Source: Pampus argenteus
Lineage: Eukaryota > Chordata > Actinopteri > Scombriformes > Stromateidae
Length of the DNA stretch: 64,000 bases
NCBI GenBank assembly: GCA_036937835.1
Contig: CM072875.1
Coordinates: 13,095,001 to 13,159,000, forward strand
Direction of reading: 5' to 3'
The position numbers and the translations under genes are program-made. The notes under the pieces were generated by a model that made no database searches, had not been told where the DNA came from, and was given only the letters and a program-made list of their open reading frames with translations. How positions within the stretch are numbered: position 1 is the first letter of the stretch; every line of letters starts with the position of its first letter. Positions 50,181-62,220 of the stretch are shown in pieces.

Positions 50181-51869
50181 ATGCTGTAGTTGGAGGCAGT
50201 GAAAACATTTCATCAGGTGCAACACAGGTGCTACATTTACCCACCAGCCAGTCATGCTATATGAATCCTGCAAATCTTAAATAACATATTTAAGATTTAA
50301 ATCACCCCCTTTCTCTCTGGCATTTACAGCTTAAAGTTGTTTTTTTTATTTTATTTTTCATTCATCTGTTTCAGTATCAGCTGTGAAACTTTTACTGACT
50401 TGTTCTTTAGTTGCCTTTCACTTTTAAAGAAACACATCTTAGTGCTCCTGTGAGTGTTTGTAACAATCACTTGTCTCTGAGCATATATATATACATATAT
50501 ATTTTTACATACAATAACTATTTCTGTATAAAGTGAATGATGTGCTTTTTAGGTTATGACAGAAAATCCACCTTTTAAAAAGGACCAAGATTCTTATTTA
50601 CTGTAAAACACTGTAAAATGTGAGTTGTGTCATCAGAATTAAGACGATTCCTACCATGATACCTCGTTTATGGTGGGTGATAAATATAAAGTGTAGAGAG
50701 AATATTGATGTTCTCCCCGGTTTCAAAGTGTGTCACATGACACTTGAAATTGTCTGATGTTACCCCTCATAAATATGGAAAAGAGCATCCTGTGGAAGCG
50801 TCTGAAGCTCATTACCGTTCAGAACAAACGTGTGGTCACTTCAGAAGTTACATTTTAGGGTTATTGCACGGATATAAAGCGGCTCAGACAGTTGTCAAGT
50901 GACTGTGGAGACCTTTCCTTCACTTTGAAGCTCATGTTATAACTTGACACGGAACAGTGCTCTCTCTCTCTTTCTCTCTGTCTCTCTCTGGTTCGTTTCC
51001 TTCTGTTATCTTAACAGACACTGACAACAATGCACATTATTTTTTCTTTCTTAATTTAGATAGAGTTCTCTGTTTGTTTGTTGAATATTTTCAAAATAAA
51101 ATGTTGCCTAATGAAATGAAACGTTTGCGTACAACGTTTTGCCTTACAACGTAGACACGTTTAGCGATTATTGGGTTTAAGTGGACAAATACTTGCAACT
51201 GGACCCGATGACACAAATGAATTAATGAGTGTAAACGACTTATTGCGTATTTGCAACTAAATCCACGTTTGACAAGTTGGTTTAGTAAAGACAATGATTT
51301 GGGGGTTAACATTGACAGAATGTGCCTTTAAAATGGTTAAAAACCCGCATTATTCTCGTTGTAGGCTCATATTGTTGCTTAAGTCAAATAGCAGAGCTAC
51401 TGGTGAAGAAAAAAAAACAAGTAAAATGTTAAATTACATCAGGATATAACAGCTTTTTTATTTTTTATAAATAGATTTTTTTAATGATAAATATAAACCT
51501 AATGTCAGAAAATACAAGACATTTGTGCATCTCCATTCCGAAGTCATGACTTTCACATTCACCTTCCTTAATGCAAATGGTTGTCTGTCCCACAGTCCAG
51601 ACAGGTCCTGCAGTCCACGGCTCAGCAGGCCTGATCAAAGCGACCCTTCCCTCCTCCTCCTTCTCTTCTTCCTCCTCCTCACTGTTCACACCTTCAAAAA
51701 TTTACAAACTGCCCTCCTGCAGCGGCAGTTTGCACCTCTGAGGATCCGCAAATCCGGCCTAGTCCCCACACAGACACTGTATCAAGTTCATCACTGTGGA
51801 TTAACCCTTTATTCGTTACTCTATTGGGGTTGAAGGGGTTAAAAAGGGACAATACATGTTATTTTAAAA

Positions 51870-52190
51870 TATTCTGGTACAAGTGAAAAGTAATGTCCTC
51901 AAAATTTTTAATTAAGTACAAAAGAAATATCAGCATTAAACGTAAAATTACTTATCAGCCGATGCAGAATTGCCCCTTTCAAAGGTTTCATGATCATAGG
52001 TTATATATCATTGTATTGTTTGCGATGATGCATTAACATGAAAGCTTTTTTTTATGATAACTGGTAACCAACTGGTGACTGGTGGTAATAAAAAGTACAT
52101 TTCCTCTGAATGTAATAGAAAAACTCAAGTAAAGTACCTCAAAACTGTACTTACACAGTGAGGAAATGTACTTAAACAGGATTTTAAACA
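51870..52190 (+). mobile_element. Non-autonomous DNA transposon (MITE), degraded copy 2
   Basis: Contains AACTCAAGTAAAGTACCTC, AAACTGTACTTA and AGGAAATGTACTT near its right end and GCAGAATTGCCCCTTTC internally. This is the same type of sequence as the teleost repeat at 49846-50180. The termini are not preserved well enough to delimit it exactly. Confidence 0.4.
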
Positions 52191-53525
52191 GGAGAAACAC
52201 TCTATCCTATAAATATTCCCAGACTCAGTGTATTAATCTTTTTTTTTTGGTGCTGTTTCACCACTAATCCCTCTAAATGGGGCTGTTTTGAGACTGTGGA
52301 CAGTGTAAAAAATGACACTTTGAGAGTTGACATCACAGGCTCACCAGAGGAGGCATCTGATTAGAGACAGATTGCTGTCTTTTCTTATGCATTTGTAGTT
52401 GCAGGAGCTGATGGTGCAGAGGCAGAAAAGTGTCTGTGGCTCCCACCAGGACCAAGGAGGTCATGTCTGAGGACGCAGACTTGTTTGAAAAGCGTCTCGT
52501 GTGAATTAGCATGAGACTCTTGACCCCCCCCCTCCTGTTAGATGGTGTGTACAGATTTTACAGGCAGACAATTAGTAAATGTACACATTTTAATATATGC
52601 ACTGAAATTAGGGAAAGACCAAAGGTTATTTTTATTGTCCTACAGGAAAGCACCATATGCAGGATAATACTAAATGTAATTTTGTTGGTTCAGAGTCCTG
52701 TTTCATGACTGAGTAACCCATTTGTCGAGTCCTCAACTAGGCCTATATAAGGACTGAGTGGATTACTCATTTTACACCTCACAAATGCCTACGATGTGCT
52801 AAGGGATCTTGGAAAGAGAGCGAGAGAGAGAAAGAGTGCTCACAAATTGGCCCACAATTGCTGCAGAGTAATAACTAATATGTTGAAACAGCCGTAGGTG
52901 GGTGGTTAGTGGGATCCTTGTGTGTGAAATGTAGCTTATTCTAAAAGAGTTGCTGCACGAAATAGACTTTTTTACACAAGTGATATGTCAAAAAAAGATT
53001 TATTGAAAAGTCTGCGAAGAGTTTAAGCTTGGGCAAATCAGATGAGGTAGCCTACTAACTGTCATTTGTATACACATATATAAATGCAACATGTATATCC
53101 AAAAGCAATACAAATGTCACATGTATAAATACGTTAAAAGACATCCTAAATAAGAAATAATTTACACACAGCTAACAATGCATTTCTATCTTCTATACAG
53201 CCCAGTCATATTCAACAAGTAAATATTTACATATGCATTTCCCCCCCTTCACTGAAGGCAGCCCACTTCCAGATGAAGACCCTACAGGTCACTGACCTAT
53301 GTAAAACTGATTTAATTACATATTTTATTTATTAAATACATTTTAGTTTAATTGTAGTTCCCCAATAATTACACAAAGAGCTTCTCATATGCCTTTCAAC
53401 AAGTTGTCATTCCAGTAGTGTTTTTTGTCTTATACTGAGGCCTATGGCACACAACATCCTACCACAAAGCATTAAATCTTCTACTGTAGTTTAAAACATC
53501 CTATTCTTTTGTTTTTTTTTATTAT

Positions 53526-54743
53526 CTACCATGGTCTCCACACTGACTTGGAGTAAATTACAGAAGGCAGGCTTAAGACATCATGCTGGTCAGCCTCCTC
53601 TGAGGAAGAAACATGGCTTTGCTCTGAGTCTGTCTCATCCAGGTCAGAGCAGAGGTCGTCGGTGGAGACGGTGGAAGGGGCCGGGGACACCAGGGCCGGG
53701 GACATGCTCTCAGACAGGGACCAAGTGCTGTTGTTGCCGGGGCCCTCCACCACTGCGGTGCCCGGCAGAATCGCCCGGAGGCGGTCTTCGTCATTCAGGG
53801 GCATGCTTTCCAGGAGGTGGTTCAGCAGCTCTGCGGCGGTGGTTGGGTCGATTCCCGGGCAGCTGGACACAAAAGTGTGCACGTCATGCATACACTGGAT
53901 GTAGCCTGCCGCGAACCGCTCACAAGCCTCCCGGTTCACGGCGTCCACTTCTGTAGAGAGAAAACGTACAACAAACGTTAGCAAAATCGTTATATACAGA
54001 CAGTCAGTTAAAGTCCAGTTCTCGTTTCTGATTGGCTGATGCGCGGTCGAAGATGCACACGCGCACCTGTGACCGTAGTACAGTTCTTTACAATATTAAT
54101 GCGCTAACTGATATAAATTGTTAGGTTAAGGTTAACGTACTATATTGCTTGGCGGAAGCATGTGATATACGTCATTTGCTAGTTAAAGTTTACAATTTTA
54201 CGTGAAACTTTAAATATCTAGTAAACGTATGTTTAATGTACATATACTTTAAAGTAAAAACGTGTTTATGTTACCTTGAGCCCGGTTTTGCAGGATGCTC
54301 ACCACCCGTTTCACTGTCATCTCCAGCACTTCGGCATTCTCCATCTTTGATTGTAACTGCATTGGGTGACAAAAAGACAGTGTTAGCGTTGGCAACAGTA
54401 GCTAGATATTTCAAATATTCGTATAATCCATTGCAGAGAACAACACTACAAACAGCAGGGGCCTAACAGTTTGTGTATAATATCTTACGTCTGCGTCCGC
54501 GATGAGAACTCTGAGTTCTTGTAAACTTTCATTGATGCGAGCCCTTCTTTTCTTCTCGACCAGAGGTTTTCTCATCTGCCATACCAGCAAAGACAAAACG
54601 GGAGTTATTTGTTTGTCGGCTGGTTAAAAACAACAATATTGCCAATAGGTACCAACACAGGACCTTACCTTTCTGTCAGGTTTGACTCCACTGCAGTTAT
54701 CACCTCTATCCATTCCGTTTGTGTTGTTACGAATGGGGGCCAT
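53526..54743 (-). CDS. hes6: Hes6, Hairy/E(spl)-type bHLH-WRPW transcription factor
   Basis: Nuclear bHLH factor that antagonises Hes1-type repression, promotes neuronal and muscle differentiation and takes part in somite segmentation. Four exons on the minus strand close in frame: 54669-54743, 54489-54575, 54275-54356 and 53526-53950, giving 222 residues against 224 in human HES6. The basic region and helix 1 (KPLVEKKRRARINESLQEL, about 28-46) are followed by a short loop typical of HES6 and helix 2 (KMENAEVLEMTVKRVVSIL). The Orange domain (RFAAGYIQCMHDVHTFVSSC, near 90-110, then AAELLNHLLESMPL) and a Ser-rich linker lead to the C-terminal WRPW Groucho-binding tetrapeptide. The PER2-HES6 linkage matches human 2q37. 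Zebrafish nomenclature uses hes6 (her13.2); another her paralogue such as her8 is less likely, because the match to HES6 runs through the Orange domain. Confidence 0.92.
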
Positions 54744-56725
54744 GTTGTGGAAGTTTAACCCAGGCGCTGCCAGAAGCCCACTGGATCCAAAGAGCCGTTA
54801 CAGCTTGTCAATGGGACAGATGGCCGGGCGAGCCCAGCGGCCAACAAAGCTTGCAGAGAGACTGGGCACGTTAATGCCGCTTCGAGAGGGCATGTACTAG
54901 GTATATATGACGGTTAATTTACATATGAATAGGTGAACTGGCTACGAGAGCAAGACAAATCGGGGGCGTGCAAAGCTCGTACCCGCAGTGGTCCCAGTAG
55001 CCTTTGTCCCAATTGAGCCTGCGTACAAATAAAAAAAAAAAAAAAGCATGAACTAGTGAGATAAATTACACCAAACCCCGGCCCAAATACTAACAACTAA
55101 CAACTTCTACTGCTACAGCTAAAATAAATAAAACATAAATTAGTGAATGTAAACCATTTACGAGACTGCTGATAAAAACAAAATGTAGTCTAGTCTTCAT
55201 GTTTAGGTTATGTTAGTATATCAAGCAAGCTACTCTTGCAACAAATTCCTTGCACTCATCATTTCTTTGTACTGTATGTAACCCGTTTACAGTCCACAGA
55301 AACGGTGTCATCTCTATATCGTTCCTTGTGTGTATTTATTTCATTGTGTATATTTGTGAAGAAGGTTGCATTGTTGATTTGTGTAAGTAAACCAGAGTCA
55401 AATTCCTTGTATGTGTAAACATACTTGGCCAATAAAGATGAATCTGATTCTGAAATCCATCACCATTTGCCAATTAATGATCATTCTTAAGCACTGCCTT
55501 TTTAAGAGTACTCACCAATGTACTGTAGGCCATATATCTGCCAATTCTCACATTGCATCATTAGTCACTTTGGCCCATTTCATGCTTGATTGTGAGCCAT
55601 CAGTACAACCCATGAGGACTAGGCTAGTGCCCCTCTCATCCTGTAAAAAAGAAAAAGAAAAAAAAGCCTAATGTGAATGGGGAGCTATGAGCCATTTGTC
55701 AAGTACAGCAGTCTCATGTGTAAAGAGTGTAAAAAGCATGTAGCCTCTAGAGACGAGCAAACAGCTTGAAAACAGAAAAAGACACAATTACTATGTTTGG
55801 AGTATACTAGTATATTTTAGTAAAATTTGTGAGAGGAGATTTTGAGAACATTTTTACTGTATCAGCAACTCAAATTTCCTAAAATGTCCAATTTGAAAAT
55901 TGTGAAAATGTCTATTTCTAGGGGACAAATACACATTTGTGCAGATGCAATAGTTTGATGTGCAGTGATTTCCACAGTTTTTCAGTACACCACAGAAACG
56001 TTGATAGCTGTATGTTAAACATGGTTGTAGTAAAAAAAAAACTTTTACTCAAACTAAAATTAAAACTATAATGATCTACACCCTACTCATACTCATACCA
56101 ATGCAAACACAGTTCACAGTACACAGTGTTCTCTATGAAGTATTTATGAAGTTCATAAATAAGTTTGTAAAAGCACTATAAAAATAATTACTATCAGAAG
56201 TAGCAGTAGTAGTGGTGAGTAGTGTTAACTTTATTGCAGTCTGGTCGCTGGCTGAGAGTTTGAAACGTCCCTACATTTCCGGATGATAGTGTTAGGAACA
56301 GAACAGGAGATGCAGCTTGAAATAAAAAACGGAAAACACTACCATATCTGGCACTTGCCTTCAGAATAAAGGCACGCCGGAGTTTGATGTTAAAAAAACT
56401 AGGGATAAAATGTTATCCCTTCACCTTAAACAGCTTTAAACATTTAAGTACCGTTATTTATATGCCCAGAGTACACTAACACTATATAGCGTATCATATT
56501 GTATTATATTACCCCGACTCGGACTCTTATTTTGACAGCGGCGAGGCGGCTATTCCTTCATACCCACACAGTGCTTGTTCGTCAGAGAAGACGCTCTTGT
56601 GAGGTCACTGAGCCCCGGGGGCGACACACAGCCGCCACTATATAATCATCCCGGCTCAGTGGATGAAACCAGCGCACTAATTTAAAAGCTACGAGACAAA
56701 GCAAATATACACTGAACAAACAAAC
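54744..56725. other. Divergent intergenic region of hes6 and itm2c
   Basis: Two kilobases between head-to-head genes, with no coding exon. A TATA-like TATATA at 54902-54907 is placed for hes6 transcription leftwards, implying a 5' UTR of about 130 nt. A TATATAA at 56639-56645 serves itm2c rightwards. A-rich runs occur at 55030-55044 and 55646-55670. Confidence 0.5.
56639..56645 (+). promoter_or_regulatory. TATA box of itm2c
   Basis: TATATAA flanked by GC-rich sequence (GCCGCCAC before, CATCCCGG after), about 81 bases before the itm2c ATG. This predicts a start of transcription near 56,670 and a 5' UTR of about 55 nt. Confidence 0.6.
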
Positions 56726-59700
56726 ATGGTGAAGATCACTTTCCAGCAAGTTTCGGCGCAGAAGCCTGAAAAAGAGAGCGATGGAGACAAGATCATTATA
56801 CCTCAGGCTCACGTGAGTTTGCATACTCTGTCCTCCTTTGTTTCGTGTTGTGGCATTTTGTCTCTTGTAAATACGTGTGTCTCACTATAGCACGAGTAGC
56901 TATACTAGTTATACTCCCATTTTGCACAGACTATAGTTATACTCTGCTTACTTTTAGCTGTGATATTGGGTCTGTCTATTAATGCATGTTCATGTTACTT
57001 GATGTTAGTTTTTATACCAAAAATCTATTATATTATTTTATTTTATAATTATGCAAACATAATGTCTGTAATGTAATTTCTCCGTAACCTTAGTGCAACT
57101 GAATCATTTAATATTTCACCATATTCTTAGGTTTATTGTCTTGCTTTAGTTGGTGAATTTATAATGAGCATGTATGTGGGTAATATTAAAAACTTATATA
57201 TGTAGTAATGTTATAATAGGGGAGGGAATAGACCCAACAGCGCAGGCCATCCCAGCCTGGAGATGTTGACATTACGTCACCTTGTTTGGCCTGCTCGAGG
57301 ACATACTGCAGATGGTTGTCCCGTGCATGCCTTCAGCAGACCATGACACCATTACTCTCTGGTGTATAATGTCTTCTTTACAGATATCTAATTGCATCGC
57401 TATAGGCAGTATAGGTTTGCAAACAGCCTCTGTGAAGAGAAAACAGAGCTGTCAGACGCGTCACTGCACCAGTCAGTGACGTCACTAGGTGGTAATACCA
57501 GGTGATTCCTGCAGGTAGCGCCTGACAACTCATGAACCTGTGTGTTAGTGTTGTATACAAATGTTTAACTTTATTACTCTTTTCAAGATTAGCAGTAAAT
57601 GAAAAGGTCAGGAGCTGAAATTAGTAAAAATATATGAATACATATTAAAGATTTAGCCATTCCTGTAACCCAGTGAATTGGATCTAGAGGAACTTCTCCT
57701 TGATTTAAGTTACTTTAAAGATATATACAGGGTTTCAGAAACAAATCGAACACCTCTTTGTAGGGATGTGCATCTCCATCACTGAGGCCGATGCAATTCG
57801 CATCTCGATGCTTTGCCAACCATCCCATACATAAAAGACACATATGAAGCGGCTACCAATACGATATGAGGCCTATGAGATTCAATGTAATGTGATTCGA
57901 TTTGACATGGTGCAAAACGACGAATAGGGTAGAATGAGTCTGATTTTATTTCTTAAGCACACACCAAATCATAAACTAAAAAAAGTGCCATTTTTACATT
58001 GCATTTATGCTGTTTCTTTTTTGACCTCTTAAAAAACACTTTCACAAACAGGCCTTTTCACAAGTCCTTTGCAGTGTAGTGTTCTCTGTCTCCAGTTTGT
58101 GTGATTACTGTCAAAATAGTTTAATTCTCCACTTACTTCCATGTCGTGAACTTCTATGCCGGTACTAATGAGTTAATCTTATCATCCCTACCTCTTTGTG
58201 TTTATTACTGAAATTTATTGCAATATGGTTGCACCAAGTTGTCAGGCTCCAAATCTAACATAGGGCTCAGCTGGTGTTAGACTCCCTCAAAACAGAATGA
58301 AACTGTTTATTAAAGTTGATAGAGTACTTGGCAAACTGAGTTTACTGAGGCTACTTTATTGTGCTCATGATGTTATCTTGATAGTTGAATTAGACTGTTC
58401 ATGTCAGCACTGAGTTGAGCTGAATCTTGCATCATCAACTAGTTTCCTTTCTGGAATACCTCCCAGGAATAGTTCATAATTAGATATCTGACACACTATG
58501 GATGTACGGCTGCTTAAGCCTCATCCTTTTTTTGGCAACACACTGTACGCAATCACTTCCACTTGATGACGCATCCATCACTTTTGTAAACACTTTTTTT
58601 CACCTGATTGTGACACAAGTATAATACATGATCTCAAAGGCTGTGTGGTTTCTGATTGGCTGACATCGTAGGCAAGGCGTCAGAGCCAATGTGTGTAGAT
58701 CTAATAATATGTCCACCTCTACTGAGGGACTCCGGCTCCACGCAATTATTCTCGTTTTGACTCCCACTGAGGATGCTAAGGGAACTAACTGCAAATATGG
58801 AGTGTGGAAGTAGGCCTCTAAGAATAGACCCAGACGGCCACGTGCCAGCATCTTCGTCAGAGCCTGGCACAATCTGTTCTCCCTTCTTCCACTCTCCATA
58901 GCAACAGTAGTAGGGAGAGGCAGCAGATTGCTTGAGAGACTGTGGGTGGGCATCTGGCATGCCTCACCCCAGTCCTTCCTACATCTACCAGATCTCCATC
59001 CCTGACTAACGACTTGGCAACCGGCTCTTGTCAGAATTATCTCTGTCACAATTTAGACTTTGTATGAGAAAGCATAGTCATGTGAGAGGACATTATGTCC
59101 ACTGGTATTTTAATTTTAAGTTAAGCACTGAGCCATTTCCACAATATTTGTAGCTTCAGGTGTAGATTAAAAAAAACACACTGTTACCAATCAGTTGCAG
59201 TGCTTCATTAAAGCTTCATCACATATAAAATATATATTTTAAAATCTAGTACATATTTTGTTGGCTTCACTATTAACTCAAAACACATCCTTTGCATCAT
59301 TTTGACAAGAATTGCAACTAAAACTCTTATTGGTGTGAGCAGTGCTTTTCTGCAGATCATATCATACCACATTTTCCAGGCTAACTGATTGTTCCTTGTT
59401 GACCCTGACTTGTCCTCTAACCAAACTCTTTTTCTCTTCACAGGAGCAGCTGGTTCTTCCTGTCAAGTCCAAGAAGCCTTTTCCAACTGGCCTGTGCTGC
59501 CTCACCTTTGGTCTGGTGGTCTTCATGTCAGGACTGGTGTTGGCTTCCATCTACATCTATCGCTACTACTTCATACCTCAGGTCAGTTTTTTTCTACTTT
59601 CCTTTTTTTGCCTTACATCCTGGACCCAATGTAAAAAGAAAAGAAAAAAAAAAGATATGCCACATGCTAACTCAGCTCTGTTGCAATCACATTAGCAGAT

Positions 59701-61126
59701 CCCAGAGGACAGCTTGTTCCACTGCCGGGTCGTCTATGAGGACTCAGTGTACGCTCCTCTAAGGGGCCGACAAGAACTTGAGGAGAATGTCGGTATCTAC
59801 CTTGACGACAACTATGAACAGATAAGCGTACCTGTGCCACACTTCGGAAGCAGCGACCCTGCTGATATCATCCACGATTTTCAGAGGGTAAGGCATCCTT
59901 AACTGTGTCATGTCAGCAGTGTTCACTGGTTTCCTCTCATAGACTTTTCTTATTCAGTGTTTCGTTATGGCATATGTGTGACCATGTATTCATTTATTCC
60001 AGGGCCTCACAGCTTATCATGACATTGCATTGGACAAATGCTACATCACCGAGCTGAACACGACCTTAGTGATGCCTCCACGCAACCTGTGGGAGCTGCT
60101 TGTTAACGTCAAGGTGAGACACTCGTTTTACTCGCTGTTGATGTCACGGATGAAGCTGTTGTAAAAGCATTGTTTGAGATAAATGGCTTAAAGGTGAAGG
60201 ACAGAGTGTTCCCATCTTCCCACAGACCGACTGACTGAATGATTAATTTGTGTGTCTGTCACAGAGAGGGACGTACCTTCCGCAGACTTACATCATCCAG
60301 GAGGAGATGGTGGTGACGGGGAGGGTGAGGAACATGAGGCAGCTGGGCCCTTTCATCCACAGGCTCTGCTACGGAAAAGAAACCTACCGCCTCCGCCGCA
60401 GCCAGCGCAGACGTAAGTGCAAACATCCACATCCTTTTATCTACTCTGGCATTGGCCCCTCTCCGCCAAAATATGAGATGCTAAATAATCAGTGACGAGT
60501 GCTGGATTACTTCCGACAATTTATTACCCTTTAACACCAATATTTATGAGATGTTGAGTCATGTGCTGGGTCACTGTGATCTCACTGTACCATAAAAGGA
60601 AAGTAGCAGTCAGTCACAGGGAATCCAGCAAAATGAGAGGGCGGGACCATGCAGAAGACAAATACAACCAGAACCAAATAGGGACTTCCTTGTGAACATT
60701 TCAGACATTGTGTCTGCAGTGTAACACCCTCCTCTAACAGCCTGACAGCCTGATTATCATTTTAGTGAAGGTGTATGTTTGTTTGTGTGTGTGGGCACAG
60801 CCTGGGAACTTCCTGCTATATGAGTCACTTACAGTGCAGTGGACGCATCCACACACTGTGGAGGAGGTAGTGATGCACATGAGTGATATCTCTGTCGTTA
60901 CAGCCGTTGATTGGCGTACAGAGCTTTAGAAATAATGAAACAAACTTCCCCTGGAGTACATATATGGATGTGATATCTCAGGGATAACCACTGCTGATAT
61001 ATGACACAGGTCTTGTCTTCTGTTTTCTTCTCAGGCATTGAGAGGCGTGAGGCAAAGAAGTGCCACAGCATTCGTCACTTCGAAAACACATTTGTGGTGG
61101 AGACTGTGATCTGCAACAGGGTCTAA
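56726..61126 (+). CDS. itm2c: Integral membrane protein 2C (BRI3), BRICHOS-domain type II membrane protein
   Basis: Type II membrane protein of the BRI family that is cleaved by furin-like proteases; its family binds amyloid precursor protein and affects its processing. Six exons close in frame: 56726-56812, 59444-59581, 59699-59887, 60003-60113, 60265-60412 and 61035-61126, giving 254 residues (human ITM2C 267). A cytosolic tail (MVKITFQQ) precedes one membrane helix (CCLTFGLVVFMSGLVLASIY, about 45-64). The linker (YEDSVY...VPVPHFGSSDPADIIHDFQR) is followed by the BRICHOS domain (about 125-220, with DKCYITELNTTLVMPPRN). The basic cleavage site RRRIERR precedes a 25-residue C-terminal peptide with two cysteines (KKCHSIRHFENTF...ETVICNRV). 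VYEDS and the 2q37-type neighbours point to ITM2C over ITM2B or ITM2A. Intron 1 (2.6 kb) carries a hAT-type MITE. Confidence 0.92.
57753..58198. mobile_element. hAT-type MITE with intact 8-bp target-site duplication, in itm2c intron 1
   Basis: The element at 57761-58190 (430 bp) starts TAGGGATG and ends CATCCCTA, a perfect 8-bp terminal inverted repeat. It is flanked on both sides by the identical octamer CCTCTTTG (57753-57760 and 58191-58198). An 8-bp duplication and TAGGG-type ends are the signature of hAT transposition. No transposase frame is present, so the element is non-autonomous. The internal words (GATGCAATTCGCATCTCGAT, GAAGCGGC) belong to a teleost repeat. Confidence 0.85.
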
Positions 61127-62220
61127 ATCCGAGGATCCGAGATGGGAATCTCAGCCACCCAACACTGAAGCCAATTTCAAATCATACCTCTTGAATTCTT
61201 TAGGCTTTTAACTGCACTTTAAGAGCAACAAAATGTGTAACAGTTTCAGTTTCCTTTTTTTTTCGTCTTAAGTTGAAAATGCTCTTTTATTGTTGTGTAC
61301 AACGTTGACGTCTCTTTGGTCTGTATATTTGGACGATGTTATATGTGTATGGATATATCCGTAGCTTGTCTTGTTGTGCAAGAGATGTTATTGTGTGTCA
61401 GTTTGTAACGTTTTCATCATTTGATTTAAATTTTTATTTTAGACTGGAGGCTGCTTGCACTGAGCACTCAGATGTTTCTTGGTGTTTGTTGTGTTTTAGG
61501 GTTTGTTTTTTTGTTTTTTGTTTTTTTTTTTGAATGTCAGAAAATGGCAAAACATACCTCATGTAGTTTAGACATTACTTTGCTAATTTTTATCATTAAT
61601 GAATGGTGTATATAACTTTGATTGTTCCTAAGCAATATATACTGTAAATTAATTTCATATTGTTACATGCATAGATTTTTATCTGAAATCGACTTGTTTT
61701 GTGAACGATCGTTTCATTGTTTGACTTTGATTTCCTTTTGTATCACACTTTCCTACTCCTTGGACATTAATGGCTTTAGACTGTAATCAGTAGCAGTGCT
61801 TTAGAGTGACAGAAGGAACCAAAGTCTGCAGTCAGTGATGCTATGCTTAGTGTTAGGGACATATGAATTATTCAGAAAGAATGCTTTATAGTTTAGATCA
61901 CTTACTGTAGATGATATCAAAGGCTAAAATTCATTTTGTCTCGCTCTTCCTCCTCTTCACTTGGATTTGCCTGTTGTTTTTTAGCTCTTTTCAGTCCCCA
62001 ATCCTTCATATCTTAGTATTATTATTATCTCTACAATGTGGATTCATCTCAACTGAGATTTGGGGTGTCTCTCTACTTACAACCTGGAGCAAATCAGTCT
62101 CTTGTTGTGAGAAACCTGTGATATTACTCATATCTCATTGTCTCAGACACCTTATTTAGCTGTACAGTCGATTCTTCTTGTAATATCTTGCTGCTTTAAG
62201 AATAAATAATCAAACTTTTT
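61127..62220 (+). other. itm2c 3' UTR
   Basis: From the stop codon to the strong polyadenylation signal AATAAA at 62201-62206 is about 1.1 kb of AT-rich, non-coding DNA with T-rich runs. It is downstream of the last itm2c exon and no other signal is as good in the interval. Confidence 0.55.
62201..62206 (+). terminator. Polyadenylation signal AATAAA, probable for itm2c
   Basis: Canonical hexamer followed within 20 bases by a long T-rich stretch, which is the expected downstream element. Confidence 0.6.

Larger units (their letters stand above)
49036..53525. other. per2 3' UTR and spacer to hes6
   Basis: Convergent intergenic region of 4.5 kb. Several AATAAA hexamers occur (for example 51095-51100), so the per2 3' UTR may reach about 51.1 kb, but which site is used cannot be decided. 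Two copies of a MITE-like family are present (49846-50180 and 51870-52190). On the minus strand, poly(A) signals for hes6 appear as TTTATT at 53324-53329 and 52999-53004. No further gene seen. Confidence 0.5.

Noticed and set aside
53531..53956. Plus-strand 141-codon frame opposite hes6
   Set aside because: It is the antisense shadow of the hes6 last exon.
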